The notes under the pieces: model-generated
Seen by the model: the letters and a program-made list of their open reading frames with translations, nothing else
Databases searched by the model: none
Told to the model about the DNA's origin: nothing
In this document: one piece after another, positions 22,366 to 30,174 of the stretch
Position numbering within the stretch: the first letter of the stretch is position 1
Layout of the letters: each line of letters opens with the position of its first letter
Source: Acidiphilium sp. PA
GTDB taxonomy: Bacteria; Pseudomonadota; Alphaproteobacteria; Acetobacterales; Acetobacteraceae
DNA length: 64,000 bases
Direction: 5' to 3'
Assembly (NCBI RefSeq): GCF_026191915.1
Contig: NZ_JAIMBY010000001.1
Coordinates: forward strand, 701,878-765,877
Translations under genes and position numbers: made by a program

Positions 22366-22800
22366 TCAGCCCTCCACCACCGAAAGACCCATCGACCGCG
22401 CCGACCCGATCAGCATGCGCACCGCACCATCGACATCATTGGCGTTCATATGAACCATCTTCGTCGCCGCAATCTCCCGCAACTGCGCCATGGTCACCTT
22501 GCCCACAGTCGCACCCTTGCCGGTCGTCGTGGACCCCTTGGTAATCCCCGCCGCCTTCTTCAGAAAATACGTGTTCGGCGGCGTCTTGGTGATAAAGGTA
22601 AATGTCCGGTCGCCAAACGCGGTAATCACCACCGGCACCGGCATGCCGACTTCCATACCCTGCGTCGCCGCATTGAAATCCTTGCAGAACTGCATGATAT
22701 TCAACCCGCGCTGCCCCAAGGCAGGCCCAACCGGCGGCGACGGATTAGCCTTGCCCGCCGGTATCTGTAGCTTAATGTAGCCAACAATCTTCTTCGCCAT
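22366..22800 (-). CDS. rplK: 50S ribosomal protein L11
   Basis: 144 residues from [32 protein letters not shown]. The RNA-binding C-terminal domain ([23 protein letters not shown]) and the SARSMGLSV end are typical. It forms the GTPase-associated centre with L10 and 23S rRNA. The frame is open upstream but conservation begins at 22800. It is the first gene of the operon here: nusG and secE, which usually lie directly upstream, are not within the window on this side, and a protease gene occupies the place. Confidence 0.98.
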   Translation of the reverse strand: MAKKIVGYIKLQIPAGKANPSPPVGPALGQRGLNIMQFCKDFNAATQGMEVGMPVPVVITAFGDRTFTFITKTPPNTYFLKKAAGITKGSTTTGKGATVGKVTMAQLREIAATKMVHMNANDVDGAVRMLIGSARSMGLSVVEG

Positions 22801-22897
22801 AAGGCGCACTCCCATCCGCTGACGCAAAAACGCCAATAGACCGCGGTCCAACCGGCCAGAGCACCATGCCCCAGCCTCCCGCGTTCTGTGTGCGCTG

Positions 22898-22926
22898 CCT
22901 ATATCGCCCCCAAACCGAATTGTCGA
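22898..22926 (-). promoter_or_regulatory. Putative sigma-70-type promoter of the rplK operon
   Basis: Reading the minus strand, TCGACA (22926-22921) is a five-of-six match to the -35 hexamer, followed by a 17-bp spacer and TATAGG (22903-22898) as the -10. This predicts a start near 22891 and a leader of about 90 nt before the rplK ATG. It lies on the gene side of half-element C, so the operon would have its own promoter despite the missing nusG. Confidence 0.45.
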
Positions 22927-22952
22927 GTCGCGCAGCGCAAGACAGGCAAGCA

Positions 22953-22990
22953 CTGCTTTTTTGGAAAAAAGCAGCAAAAAACTTTTTTAT
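22953..22990. repeat. Half copy C of the double-hairpin intergenic element
   Basis: Only the left terminal hairpin (CTGCTTTTTT, GG loop, AAAAAAGCAG) and the adjoining CAAAAAACTTTTTTAT arm are present. Compensating changes (TTC to TGC on one side, GAA to GCA on the other) preserve the stem. The right half is missing, and sequence of the AT-richer protease gene region begins immediately after. It marks a junction between the ribosomal operon and the accessory stretch. Confidence 0.7.
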
Positions 22991-23020
22991 ATTTTCACGA
23001 TGCCGGCGAAGGCTGAGCGG

Positions 23021-23827
23021 CTACCGCACGAGAAAATCGCCGGCTTTATTCCCGACGATAGTCTCGATAACATATTCTTTCTTCCAGACAAGGCCGAGCT
23101 GAGTGTCTTGGTCGTCATGCCGAAGTTCTCGGCCCGAGTAAATCCCCAAAAATCGCGTTGATGGAGGTCCCGCCATCTGACTACTACCATTTGTCCGCAT
23201 GAATGAGCTACTTCTCATTATAACTGGGGAACCTGACATTCCGTCTTTGGTCGTGCTGTCGACCAAAAAACTTTTTTTATTTCGGTAGTTTAAGCTGTAT
23301 TCTGTCGCGATACTACCCCTCTTCCATATCGGAAGGGAACCCGCCCACGAAATTTTCATCGGAAATCCGATAATAAATACGTCCTCACCGACCTGGGGTA
23401 ACATGAATTCATCATTCCGAAGGTCGTTGATGCAAACAAGATTAATTCCGTTTTGTTGCTGTTTCCGATATAATGGCCTGACATCAAGTTTCTTCACGGC
23501 CACGTCTACATCCTGACCGAAAACAGGATGCTGAAGCCAACCAGAATCTAGCGATATGTTAATTCTCTTGGAAAACATTGCCTGTTGCCCCAAAGAACGT
23601 TGAAATCGTGCGTAATGAAGTGTAATATCGAGATTATGTGGCACCCTGTAATGTTGATCTAAGGCGCTACCATCCGAGGGACGCCGGCCGGAAAATACAT
23701 GCCAATTCGATACCAAATATACACAATCAAAGTATCGATAGAGAAATCCAGTTGCGGTCGAAATCTCCTGGCCGTCGGATTTCGCATATACTGGAAATGA
23801 TGACAACGTATATTCGTCTATAGGCAT
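23021..23827 (-). CDS. Trypsin-like serine protease domain protein, AT-rich
   Basis: 268 residues from ATG 23827, which has AAGG with an 8-nt spacer. A chymotrypsin-fold triad is visible: His43 in LVSNWHVFSG, Asp108 in GQDVDVAVKKL and Ser198 in KDGMSGSPV. The loop VGEDVFIIGFPM is typical of intracellular trypsin-like domains related to HtrA-type proteases. No signal peptide or membrane segment is seen, so it is probably cytoplasmic. Base composition is visibly AT-richer than all neighbours and codon use differs (many A/T-ending codons), which points to horizontal acquisition. Stand-alone genes of this type occur in defence or stress settings, but no partner is present here. Confidence 0.7.
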   Translation of the reverse strand: MPIDEYTLSSFPVYAKSDGQEISTATGFLYRYFDCVYLVSNWHVFSGRRPSDGSALDQHYRVPHNLDITLHYARFQRSLGQQAMFSKRINISLDSGWLQHPVFGQDVDVAVKKLDVRPLYRKQQQNGINLVCINDLRNDEFMLPQVGEDVFIIGFPMKISWAGSLPIWKRGSIATEYSLNYRNKKSFLVDSTTKDGMSGSPVIMRSSSFMRTNGSSQMAGPPSTRFLGIYSGRELRHDDQDTQLGLVWKKEYVIETIVGNKAGDFLVR

Positions 23828-24447
23828 AAGTACTACCTTGCTGCGCGCATTGTCGACGGAAATCGTAGAAAGCGTAGGATGGGCAGAGCGCTTGCGAAGC
23901 CCATCAACTTCGTGTGAACAAAGCTGCGTTGGTCCGCTGGCCAAAGCATGTTCATGCTCGTCATCGTATCAGCACATCAATCGTATGTTCGGTATCCTTG
24001 ATAGCCATCATACGTATCGTCTCCCCGGCCACATCACCCAAACACCATCAACCAAACCAATAACACACGATCCGCACCATCCCACCAAATTCCCCGCAAC
24101 CGCGTCCCCGGCACCACCTATGTCTTCACGATAAACCTCCACGACCGCCGGCCGACGCTCCTAACCGAACACATCGACCCCATCCGCCGCGATCTCGATG
24201 ACCCCACCAAAGCGCAATCCGCCATCTTTCCGTGCCCCAGCCTCTGCCGCCGCGATGATCACAACAACACGCCACCAACGCGCTCACCCCACCCGATCGC
24301 TCACCCCGGCAAATTGTCCAGCCGATCGCAAGCGACAACCTTCACCACAGCCGCCATGAACGAACGCCCCACACTTGATCGACCAATAACGGTTGCCAAT
24401 ATCCGCCGCCGAAAACACAACGCCCGTCGTCCACCCCCCATCCCCCT
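23828..24447. other. Gene-free region upstream of the protease gene
   Basis: This 620-bp stretch has no convincing intact gene. Its left part is AT-richer and includes the protease gene's presumed promoter; its right part is GC-rich and holds a decayed transposase fragment (24086-24202). A frame open upstream of the protease ATG to 23944 is not supported by a ribosome binding site. Nothing else is recognised. Confidence 0.6.
24086..24202 (+). pseudogene. Remnant of a REP-associated (Y1/IS200-like) transposase
   Basis: In the frame beginning at 24086 the translation reads HQIPRNRVPGTTYVFTINLH and on through DRRPTLLTEHIDPIR. This closely matches the N-terminus of REP-associated tyrosine transposases, which usually begin YRRNRVPGGTYFFTVNLLDR. 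Similarity is lost after about 40 codons, there is no start codon in frame nearby, and the HUH and catalytic Tyr motifs are absent. It is therefore a short decayed fragment. Confidence 0.5.
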
Positions 24448-25026
24448 TCACTTACATCCCGCGTAAGCCGGCCCCTTCGACTTCACGAATTCATCCTGAC
24501 CAGCGTTCCAAATCAACGGCGGCGTACAATACGTGCCCAGCACCGCCGCACCCGCCACCCGCATCACAATCCGCCGCGGCCAGTCATCCCGCCAATCCTC
24601 GAACAAGACCGCCTTGGTCCCAGGCCCCTCGCCAAACAATCCTTCCTGAAGATGCCCAACAGCCCGATCATCCGGCGTTAGAATTACCGGCAACGGAACC
24701 GGGTCCGCGTTCATCAGCGCCATGCTATCCCGCCCATCCCAAGGCTTGCCGTGATAAAAATAGAGACGGTGATGTCGCGCCGCCGCATCCTGGCGCAACG
24801 CCACGATTTTCAAAACAACCCGGCCCCGCCCATCACGCACCCGGCACTCGGTCAAATACGGCCGATACGCCCCCGCATGAGCACCAAACCAAACCTCCGC
24901 TTTCGCGCTCACCCGCCCAGAAACCGCACCGCAATCGGCCAGCGCTAACTTAACCGGCGGAGACGCCACCGCCCAGCCGCTCAGAGCAAGCCATGCAACA
25001 CCGAACAAAACGATCCGCGACATCAT
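24448..25026 (-). CDS. Exported protein of unknown family, overlapping partner of the upstream amidase-like gene
   Basis: 192 residues. A signal peptide is clear (MMSRIVLFGVAWLALSGWAVASPP, cleavage after ASP/VAS), so the mature protein is periplasmic. Cysteines at ADCGAV, TECRV, TYCTPP and the terminal AGCK could form disulfides. The region YFYHGKPWDGRDSMALMNADPVPLPV is well ordered but I do not recognise a family. Its start (25026, with a second ATG at 25023) overlaps the stop of the upstream gene, so the two are translationally coupled. A small periplasmic protein directly behind an amidase-like gene fits an immunity protein, which is inference. Confidence 0.6.
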   Translation of the reverse strand: MMSRIVLFGVAWLALSGWAVASPPVKLALADCGAVSGRVSAKAEVWFGAHAGAYRPYLTECRVRDGRGRVVLKIVALRQDAAARHHRLYFYHGKPWDGRDSMALMNADPVPLPVILTPDDRAVGHLQEGLFGEGPGTKAVLFEDWRDDWPRRIVMRVAGAAVLGTYCTPPLIWNAGQDEFVKSKGPAYAGCK

Positions 25027-25523
25027 GATTTTTTCTGCCACGCCCAGAAAGTAACATGCTTAAACACCTGCACATTATCCCAAGGGTCAAACACCGTCTT
25101 GTCGCCATCGCTAACCGCACCAGGCCATGGCCCGAGCGATGTCGACATCGCCGGCGGAAACATCCCGTGCGACGGCATCAGCCTGCCATCCACTTTATAT
25201 CCACCGCTCGGCCTCCAACGCCCCGGCAAAACAACAATAACATGGCCATGCCCGCCGGGTTCCGCCAAACCGCCTACCACCACCACGCCACGATCAGCCA
25301 GAGCCGAGGCCTCAGCGTAATCCCGGACTTTGCTCCACCCATTGGCCGGATTGGCAAGATATCCCATCAGTGCGTTGGCAAGCCGGTATGGTGCCGCCGG
25401 ATTTACCAATTTTCGAATAACGTCATGTACAGCGCCCGAGCAGTTGCCTGGGTTGTGCAAATAAGCCTGTTGCGCAACCTCGCACAGCAACTCAACCGCA
25501 GAGGCCTTGACGGCTGTGCGCAT
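25023..25523 (-). CDS. NlpC/P60- or CHAP-like cysteine peptidase, candidate amidase effector
   Basis: 166 residues, no signal peptide. The order of motifs fits a papain-fold peptidoglycan amidase: nucleophile Cys28 in NPGNCSGAVHDVI at the start of a helix, and catalytic His94 in GGHGHVIVVLPG on a strand. A C-terminal segment (SDGDKTVFDPWDNVQVFKHVTFW) resembles the end of small effector-type NlpC/P60 domains. Size and lack of a secretion signal resemble type VI amidase effectors of the Tae type, which cut peptide stems. AAGG precedes the ATG. The downstream gene encodes an exported protein. No secretion apparatus is in the window, so the export route is unknown. Confidence 0.55.
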   Translation of the reverse strand: MRTAVKASAVELLCEVAQQAYLHNPGNCSGAVHDVIRKLVNPAAPYRLANALMGYLANPANGWSKVRDYAEASALADRGVVVVGGLAEPGGHGHVIVVLPGRWRPSGGYKVDGRLMPSHGMFPPAMSTSLGPWPGAVSDGDKTVFDPWDNVQVFKHVTFWAWQKKS

Positions 25524-25630
25524 ATCGATGTCGCCTTGTTGAATGTAATCTTAAAAGATTAAGAAGCGAAGGGCGACACCGCAACCATGTCATCATTCTT
25601 CTCTTCTCCCGCCCATCGCGCCCAACGCCA

Positions 25631-26689
25631 TCACCCAACCCGATCAACGCCCCGCGCCTCAAGCACCGCCATCCCGCCCGCATCCCCAATCCGCCGCACC
25701 GGCCCAAACCCCGCCGCCGCCATCAGCGCATCGAACCCCGCCATCGTCCGTTCGCACCCGCCGAACAGCACAAGCATATTCAAATCATTGACATAAGTGT
25801 CGGCATCCCCCGCGCCGGCCTCCGCCGCCAGCACCTCCTCGATCACGATCAGCCGCGCCCCCGGCGTCATCGCCGCCCGCACCGCCTTCAGTATCGCAAT
25901 CGCCGCCGCATCCGGCCAATCGTGCAAAATCCACGACAGCACATAACTCGTCCCGCCCTGCGGCACGCCCTCCAGAAAACTCCCCGCCTCGATCACGCAC
26001 CGCGCCCGCAAATCCTCCGTGTCGAGATACTGCCCCGCCCCCACCACCACGCTCGGCAGATCATACAACACGCCGCGCACACCCGGATTCAGCAGCAAAA
26101 TCTCCCGCAGCAGCGACCCCGCCCCGCCGCCGACATCGACCACGATCTCCCCCGCCGCAAACGACAACCCCGCCGCCATCGCCGCATGCCGTCCCGCGAA
26201 CCCCACGCTCATCAGCGACGAAAATACCCGATGCTCCTCCGCATGCGCGTCCAGATGCTCGAAAAACCCCCGCCCGTTCGCCACCGGAAAACTCGCCGCC
26301 CCCGTCCGCACGCAGTGGCTCAAACCACCCCACGCCGCCCAGATCGAAGGCATCGTCCAATACCGTATGAACCAGGCGAGCGAGTGCGGCTCATCGCGCC
26401 GCAACACGCGCGACGCCGCCGAATGCCCCACCATCCGGTCCGCATCGATCGTCAAAACCCCCTGCGCCGCCAGCGCCCGCACCAGGCGAAACAGCCCGCC
26501 CTCATCACACCCGAGCCGCCCCGCCAACGACCCGACCGTGGCCCGTTCATCAACCCCAAGCGCATCCGGCAGGCCGATCTCACAAATCGCCCCGGCCATC
26601 TGCGCAAAAATCAACCCATCGACCGCCGCGAACATCCGGCCGCGCTCATCCGCGATGGCGCCAGCCCCACCCGTCCCCTCGTCCGCCAT
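25631..26689 (-). CDS. SAM-dependent O-methyltransferase (acetylserotonin/hydroxyindole O-methyltransferase type)
   Basis: 352 residues. An N-terminal winged-helix dimerisation domain (about 20-105: FAQMAGAICEIGLPDALG, LFRLVRALAAQGVL) is followed by the methyltransferase core with EIVVDVGGGAGSLLREIL (SAM motif I), VLYDLPSVV and the catalytic-base region SWILHDWPDAAAIAIL. This layout is that of the PF00891 family, which methylates small-molecule hydroxyls; CrtF carotenoid methyltransferases belong to the same family, but no carotenoid genes are nearby. It appears monocistronic. The substrate cannot be inferred. Confidence 0.8.
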   Translation of the reverse strand: MADEGTGGAGAIADERGRMFAAVDGLIFAQMAGAICEIGLPDALGVDERATVGSLAGRLGCDEGGLFRLVRALAAQGVLTIDADRMVGHSAASRVLRRDEPHSLAWFIRYWTMPSIWAAWGGLSHCVRTGAASFPVANGRGFFEHLDAHAEEHRVFSSLMSVGFAGRHAAMAAGLSFAAGEIVVDVGGGAGSLLREILLLNPGVRGVLYDLPSVVVGAGQYLDTEDLRARCVIEAGSFLEGVPQGGTSYVLSWILHDWPDAAAIAILKAVRAAMTPGARLIVIEEVLAAEAGAGDADTYVNDLNMLVLFGGCERTMAGFDALMAAAGFGPVRRIGDAGGMAVLEARGVDRVG

Positions 26690-26874
26690 CGCCCATGCTC
26701 CCGTTCAACCACCCCACCCGATAGAGCAGAACCCGGAAAAGCAAAGGGTAATTCAACCGATCGCGGCAATCCGCCCAAAAAAAAACCGGCGCCCGGCAGG
26801 ACCAGGGCCGCGGCGAACGGTCGATCCCGCCGCCACCACCCCGATCCGCCTCACGCCGATCCTTAAGCCACACC

Positions 26875-26897
26875 GGCCGGTGCCATCCGCACCGGCC
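26875..26897 (-). terminator. Hairpin downstream of the exported PRC-barrel-like gene
   Basis: A perfect 9-bp stem (GGCCGGTGC with GCACCGGCC, 5-nt loop) lies 10 bp after the stop of the minus-strand gene at 26907. There is no T-run directly after it, but a run of nine Ts on the minus strand (near 26778-26786) follows about 90 bp on, behind a weaker hairpin. One or both probably end transcription. Confidence 0.45.
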
Positions 26898-26906
26898 AAG
26901 CACTAC

Positions 26907-27320
26907 TCAGCCCTGGTTGCCGCTGTCGTAATGGAACTTCGGCATCGCCTTGAACGTCGATTCCGATGCACCCGGATACACCACGCTGTAATCCGGCCGC
27001 TTCGCGGTCGAATTCGGGTCGCTCTTCTGGAATTTCAGCTTGCTCAGCGGAAACGACACCAACCGCCCATCCGCCGATGCCACCACGGTGGTCGGCCCGC
27101 CGTTGTCGCTGACAAGAATATTCTTCAGCGTCGCAAGATCCTTGCCGTTTTCGTTATAAATCGTGGCGCCATCGAGCCCCGACGTCCGCAACATCCCATG
27201 CGTCATCGTCAGCATGCCACCCAGCTTATGGCTGCCAGTCCCGCTGTCAGCCATCGCCGCGCCATAACCGGCCAGCACAACGGCACCGGCCAGAAGTCCG
27301 GTTTTGACAATCCTGTTCAT
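26907..27320 (-). CDS. Small exported PRC-barrel-like protein
   Basis: 137 residues with a signal peptide (MNRIVKTGLLAGAVVLAGYGAAMA, cleavage after AMA). The mature part reads GATIYNENGKDLATLKNIL and VVASADGRLVSFPLSKLKF, the two-strand pattern of a PRC-barrel domain. Periplasmic PRC-barrel proteins are common in Acetobacteraceae and often stress-related, but their function is undefined. It is monocistronic, and its start faces a 320-bp gap containing a 9-bp hairpin. The PRC-barrel call is by pattern only. Confidence 0.55.
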   Translation of the reverse strand: MNRIVKTGLLAGAVVLAGYGAAMADSGTGSHKLGGMLTMTHGMLRTSGLDGATIYNENGKDLATLKNILVSDNGGPTTVVASADGRLVSFPLSKLKFQKSDPNSTAKRPDYSVVYPGASESTFKAMPKFHYDSGNQG

Positions 27321-27640
27321 TCGACTCTCCGTATAAAAACTGCGTTATCCAAAAAACCGTTGCTCTCGCGGGCAACTGTTAGGAATACCGAGTTCGGAGC
27401 GCCGCCATTCGATTACAACCACACAGTCCTGTCCCCCGAATTACAACGCCTCAACGCCCAAAACCCCATCCCGATCACGACCTGCAGGGTGGGTATCCCT
27501 CAATACCCACCACCCAAATCCCCCAACCCCACCAAATCATTGCAAGCACAGCGCAAGAATCGACCCCAAACCAAAAATCTAACAACACCCCCTAACAAAA
27601 CTCTTTCTCACCCCCCACCCCGCATGGTTTATATGCGGTC
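27321..27640. other. Divergent intergenic region with inverted repeats
   Basis: No gene is seen in these 320 bp. A perfect 9-bp inverted repeat with a 6-nt loop (GGTGGGTAT/ATACCCACC, 27488-27511) lies near the middle. A second repeat, CCGCAT/ATGCGG (27620-27638), ends 2 bp before the ATG at 27641 and occupies the position where a ribosome binding site should be. Promoters for the two divergent genes must lie here. Confidence 0.6.
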
Positions 27641-28378
27641 ATGATCGCAAACGCGCCGTTCATGCCTGCCGACCCGACCGAGCGCTTCACGGTGATCTTC
27701 CGTGCCCTGCAGCGCTCCGTCGCGGACAACGGCTACCGTCTTAAAATCCACGGCCCGCTCATCGTCCTGATCTGGAACTACCTCGCCCGCCAGATCGCCC
27801 GCTTCGCCCGCATCGCATCCCGCCCGCCCCAATCCCCGCGCACCCGCACCCGTGCTCCCAGACCGGTCGAGCGCGAACCCGCCACCCCCAATCCCAATCC
27901 CAAACCACCCCTCACGCTCCCCCGCGGCTTCGCCTGGCTGATCCGCCTGTTGCCCAACGGCCCCGCCACCGTCGTCGCCGGTGCCGCCGCCCGCGCCGAT
28001 CTCCAGTGCTTCATGGAAGACCCCATCGTGCTGGAGCTGCTGGCCACCCACCCCAGCCTCGGCCGCATCCTCCGCCCCCTCCACACCATGCTCGGCCTGC
28101 GTCCCCCCCAGATCATCAAACGCCCCAGAAAACCCCGGCGCGAACCCACAAACGCATCCACAGGCGAACCCAACCCCCGCCCCAAACGCCCCCGCCCCAG
28201 GCGCCAGCCCGACTTCATGGCCCAATACAAAGTCAACCCCGACGGCAGCATCGACTTCACCCCCGAACAACTCCGCGACATCCTCGGCCCACCCCCACCG
28301 CCCGTCCCACCCTGGCACCACCCCTTCGTGCCCTCCTTCGATGCCAAAAAAATGTGGCGCAAAGGCCCGCGGGGCTGA
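27641..28378 (+). CDS. Uncharacterised Pro/Arg-rich protein
   Basis: 245 residues, family not recognised. An N-terminal segment (about 10-55, FTVIFRALQRSVADNGYRLKIHGPLIVLIWNYLARQIARFARI) is helical. A Pro/Arg-rich linker follows, then a helical middle (PRGFAWLIRLLPNGPATVVAGAAARADLQCFMEDP, about 92-135), a second basic linker, and a C-terminus with FTPEQLRDILGPPPPPVPPW. No signal peptide. Codon usage matches the high-GC neighbours, so the gene is probably real. No ribosome binding site is visible; an inverted repeat lies just before the ATG. Confidence 0.6.
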   Translation: MIANAPFMPADPTERFTVIFRALQRSVADNGYRLKIHGPLIVLIWNYLARQIARFARIASRPPQSPRTRTRAPRPVEREPATPNPNPKPPLTLPRGFAWLIRLLPNGPATVVAGAAARADLQCFMEDPIVLELLATHPSLGRILRPLHTMLGLRPPQIIKRPRKPRREPTNASTGEPNPRPKRPRPRRQPDFMAQYKVNPDGSIDFTPEQLRDILGPPPPPVPPWHHPFVPSFDAKKMWRKGPRG

Positions 28379-28392
28379 TGCACGCCTAAATC

Positions 28393-28408
28393 GTTACGAT
28401 ATCGTAAC
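28393..28408. promoter_or_regulatory. Perfect 16-bp palindrome between convergent genes
   Basis: GTTACGATATCGTAAC is a perfect inverted repeat without spacer, 14 bp after the stop at 28378 and touching the stop of the convergent cca gene. It resembles operators of TetR-family repressors in form, although no promoter is expected at a convergent junction. It may be a protein-binding site or a weak structure; the role is unknown. Confidence 0.5.
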
Positions 28409-29574
28409 TAACTAGCATCCCCATCGGTGTTCCGCATCATCATCGCCAGGTGCCGCAGCAGCTCGTCCCGGCTCGCCGTACAGCCGTGTTCCCGCCACCA
28501 GCCGCGCAGCACGGCAAGCCGTTCGCCCACGGCGGGACCGGGCGCCACCCCCTGCGCGACCACATCCCGCCCCTTGAGCGGAAACACCGGCCGGTGCGTC
28601 TCGCCGAGCCGTGCGCGCAGCGCGGCGTGATCCACCCCGCCGGCCAGCCATGTGCGGTCGATCAAGGACTCCGGGGTCCAATCCGCGAGGGCACGGCGCA
28701 GCGCCGCGTCATCGGCATCCGGCGCGAGCAGGGGTGCGGCCTGGATCAGCGCGAGGCGGGTGCGTTCGGCATCCGATAGTTTGAGCCGGGCGGCGAGCGC
28801 GGGGTCGGCTTCGGCCAGCGCGGCGAAGCGCAGCAACGGGTCGGCGGGGGCGGCGGCGGCGATCATGCCGTCAAGCCCGTCGAGCGGGCCCGCCTCGGGC
28901 AGGATGGTAGCCAGCACCCCGGTCTCGCGCATCAGATGCAAGGCGTGACGCGGGTCGGGCGCGGCGAGGATTTTCTTGATTTCCTGCCAGGCGCGCTCGG
29001 CCGACAGCCGCGCGAGGCCAGGGTGGAGCGCGCCGATTGCCGCGAGCGCCGCCGGATCGGCTTCGGTCCGGGCGTAGCGGGCGAAAAAGCGGAAGAAGCG
29101 GAGTATGCGCAGGTAATCCTCGGTGATCCGCACCGCGGGATCGCCGACGAAGCGGACGATGCCGGCGGCGAGATCGGCCGCGCCGTTGAAATAATCGTGC
29201 AGGGTGCCGGCGCGATCGATCGACATGGCGTTAATCGTGAAGTCCCGGCGTGCCGCGTCCTGCTGCCAGTCATCGATGAAGGCGATCGTCGCGTGCCGGC
29301 CATCGGTCTCGACATCCCGGCGCAAGGTGGTGATCTCGAAATGCCGCGCACCGACCAGCGCGGTGATCGTGCCATGGGCGAGGCCGGTGGGGATGACGCG
29401 CAGCCCGGCGGCTTTGAGCCGCGCCGCCACGGTATCGGGCGGCAGCGGGCTGGCCAGATCGATATCGGCGACGGGACGCCGGGCGAGCCGGTCGCGCACC
29501 GCGCCGCCCACGATGCGCGCTTCCGGGATCGCGTGCCAGAGCTGCTCAAGCGCGGCGGAGGCGGCAGGTTCCAT
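28408..29574 (-). CDS. cca: CCA-adding enzyme / tRNA nucleotidyltransferase (poly(A) polymerase family)
   Basis: 388 residues from ATG 29574. The class II nucleotidyltransferase head is clear: RIVGGAVRDRLA then VADIDLA with the two metal-binding aspartates, ARRDFTINAMSID (RRDxxxNA motif), and DPAVRITEDYLRILRFFRF (motif for nucleotide selection, ED..R). The rest is the helical tRNA-binding body. It adds or repairs 3'-CCA ends on tRNA. The Nudix gene ends 5 bp upstream; DUF1285, Nudix and cca form one minus-strand unit, divergent from the moxR operon, a conserved alphaproteobacterial arrangement. PcnB-like poly(A) polymerase is the alternative, less likely from context. Confidence 0.9.
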   Translation of the reverse strand: MEPAASAALEQLWHAIPEARIVGGAVRDRLARRPVADIDLASPLPPDTVAARLKAAGLRVIPTGLAHGTITALVGARHFEITTLRRDVETDGRHATIAFIDDWQQDAARRDFTINAMSIDRAGTLHDYFNGAADLAAGIVRFVGDPAVRITEDYLRILRFFRFFARYARTEADPAALAAIGALHPGLARLSAERAWQEIKKILAAPDPRHALHLMRETGVLATILPEAGPLDGLDGMIAAAAPADPLLRFAALAEADPALAARLKLSDAERTRLALIQAAPLLAPDADDAALRRALADWTPESLIDRTWLAGGVDHAALRARLGETHRPVFPLKGRDVVAQGVAPGPAVGERLAVLRGWWREHGCTASRDELLRHLAMMMRNTDGDAS

Positions 29575-29579
29575 GCCGC

Positions 29580-30140
29580 TCAACCGGCCCGCAGCGCCAT
29601 CGCCAGCCGGAGCAGGATCCATGCGGTCGCACCCCAGATCACATGATCGGGGTGCGGCCAGACCGGGAAATCGCGAGTGCCGCCGTGCCAGGTGCCGCGG
29701 CGCCATTCCGGCAGTGCGGGGTCGAGCAGCGCATCGAGGCCGAGCGGAAAGATCGCCGCAACCTCGCCCGGCGCGGCGGTGAAGCGCGGCTCGCCATGGA
29801 TCAGCGCGGTGACCGGCGTGATGTGAAAGCCGGTGCCGGTCGCGAAATCATCGAGCCGGCCGATCAGTTCGACCTGGGCGGGATCGAGGCCGATTTCCTC
29901 CCATGCCTCGCGCAGCGCGGCGGCTTCGGGCGAGGCATCCGATGGATCGACCGAGCCGCCCGGCAGCGCCACCTGCCCGGCGTGATGGAGCAGATGCGGC
30001 GAACGGCGGGTCAGCCAGACGCCGCGCGCCGGCTCGATGGCGACCAGCACGGCGGCCGCCCGCGCGTCGCTCGCGCAGGTACGGCCGCGGGGACCGACCG
30101 CGGCGTGGCTCAGCCGGCGGCGAATTTCATCAGGGGTCAT
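29580..30140 (-). CDS. Nudix hydrolase, CoA pyrophosphatase type
   Basis: 186 residues from ATG 30140. The Nudix box is present in the longer CoA-pyrophosphatase form: GGSVDPSDASPEAAALREAW followed directly by EEIGL, preceded by LLHHAGQVALPGG, the UPF0035-type signature. Enzymes of this group (NudL/NUDT7 type) split CoA and derivatives to 3',5'-ADP and 4'-phosphopantetheine. It lies between DUF1285 and cca, in the order widely conserved in alphaproteobacteria. The open frame 20 codons upstream lacks support. Confidence 0.85.
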   Translation of the reverse strand: MTPDEIRRRLSHAAVGPRGRTCASDARAAAVLVAIEPARGVWLTRRSPHLLHHAGQVALPGGSVDPSDASPEAAALREAWEEIGLDPAQVELIGRLDDFATGTGFHITPVTALIHGEPRFTAAPGEVAAIFPLGLDALLDPALPEWRRGTWHGGTRDFPVWPHPDHVIWGATAWILLRLAMALRAG

Positions 30141-30174
30141 CACGGCGCCAGTGTGAACCGGGGCGCCGTGCCGA

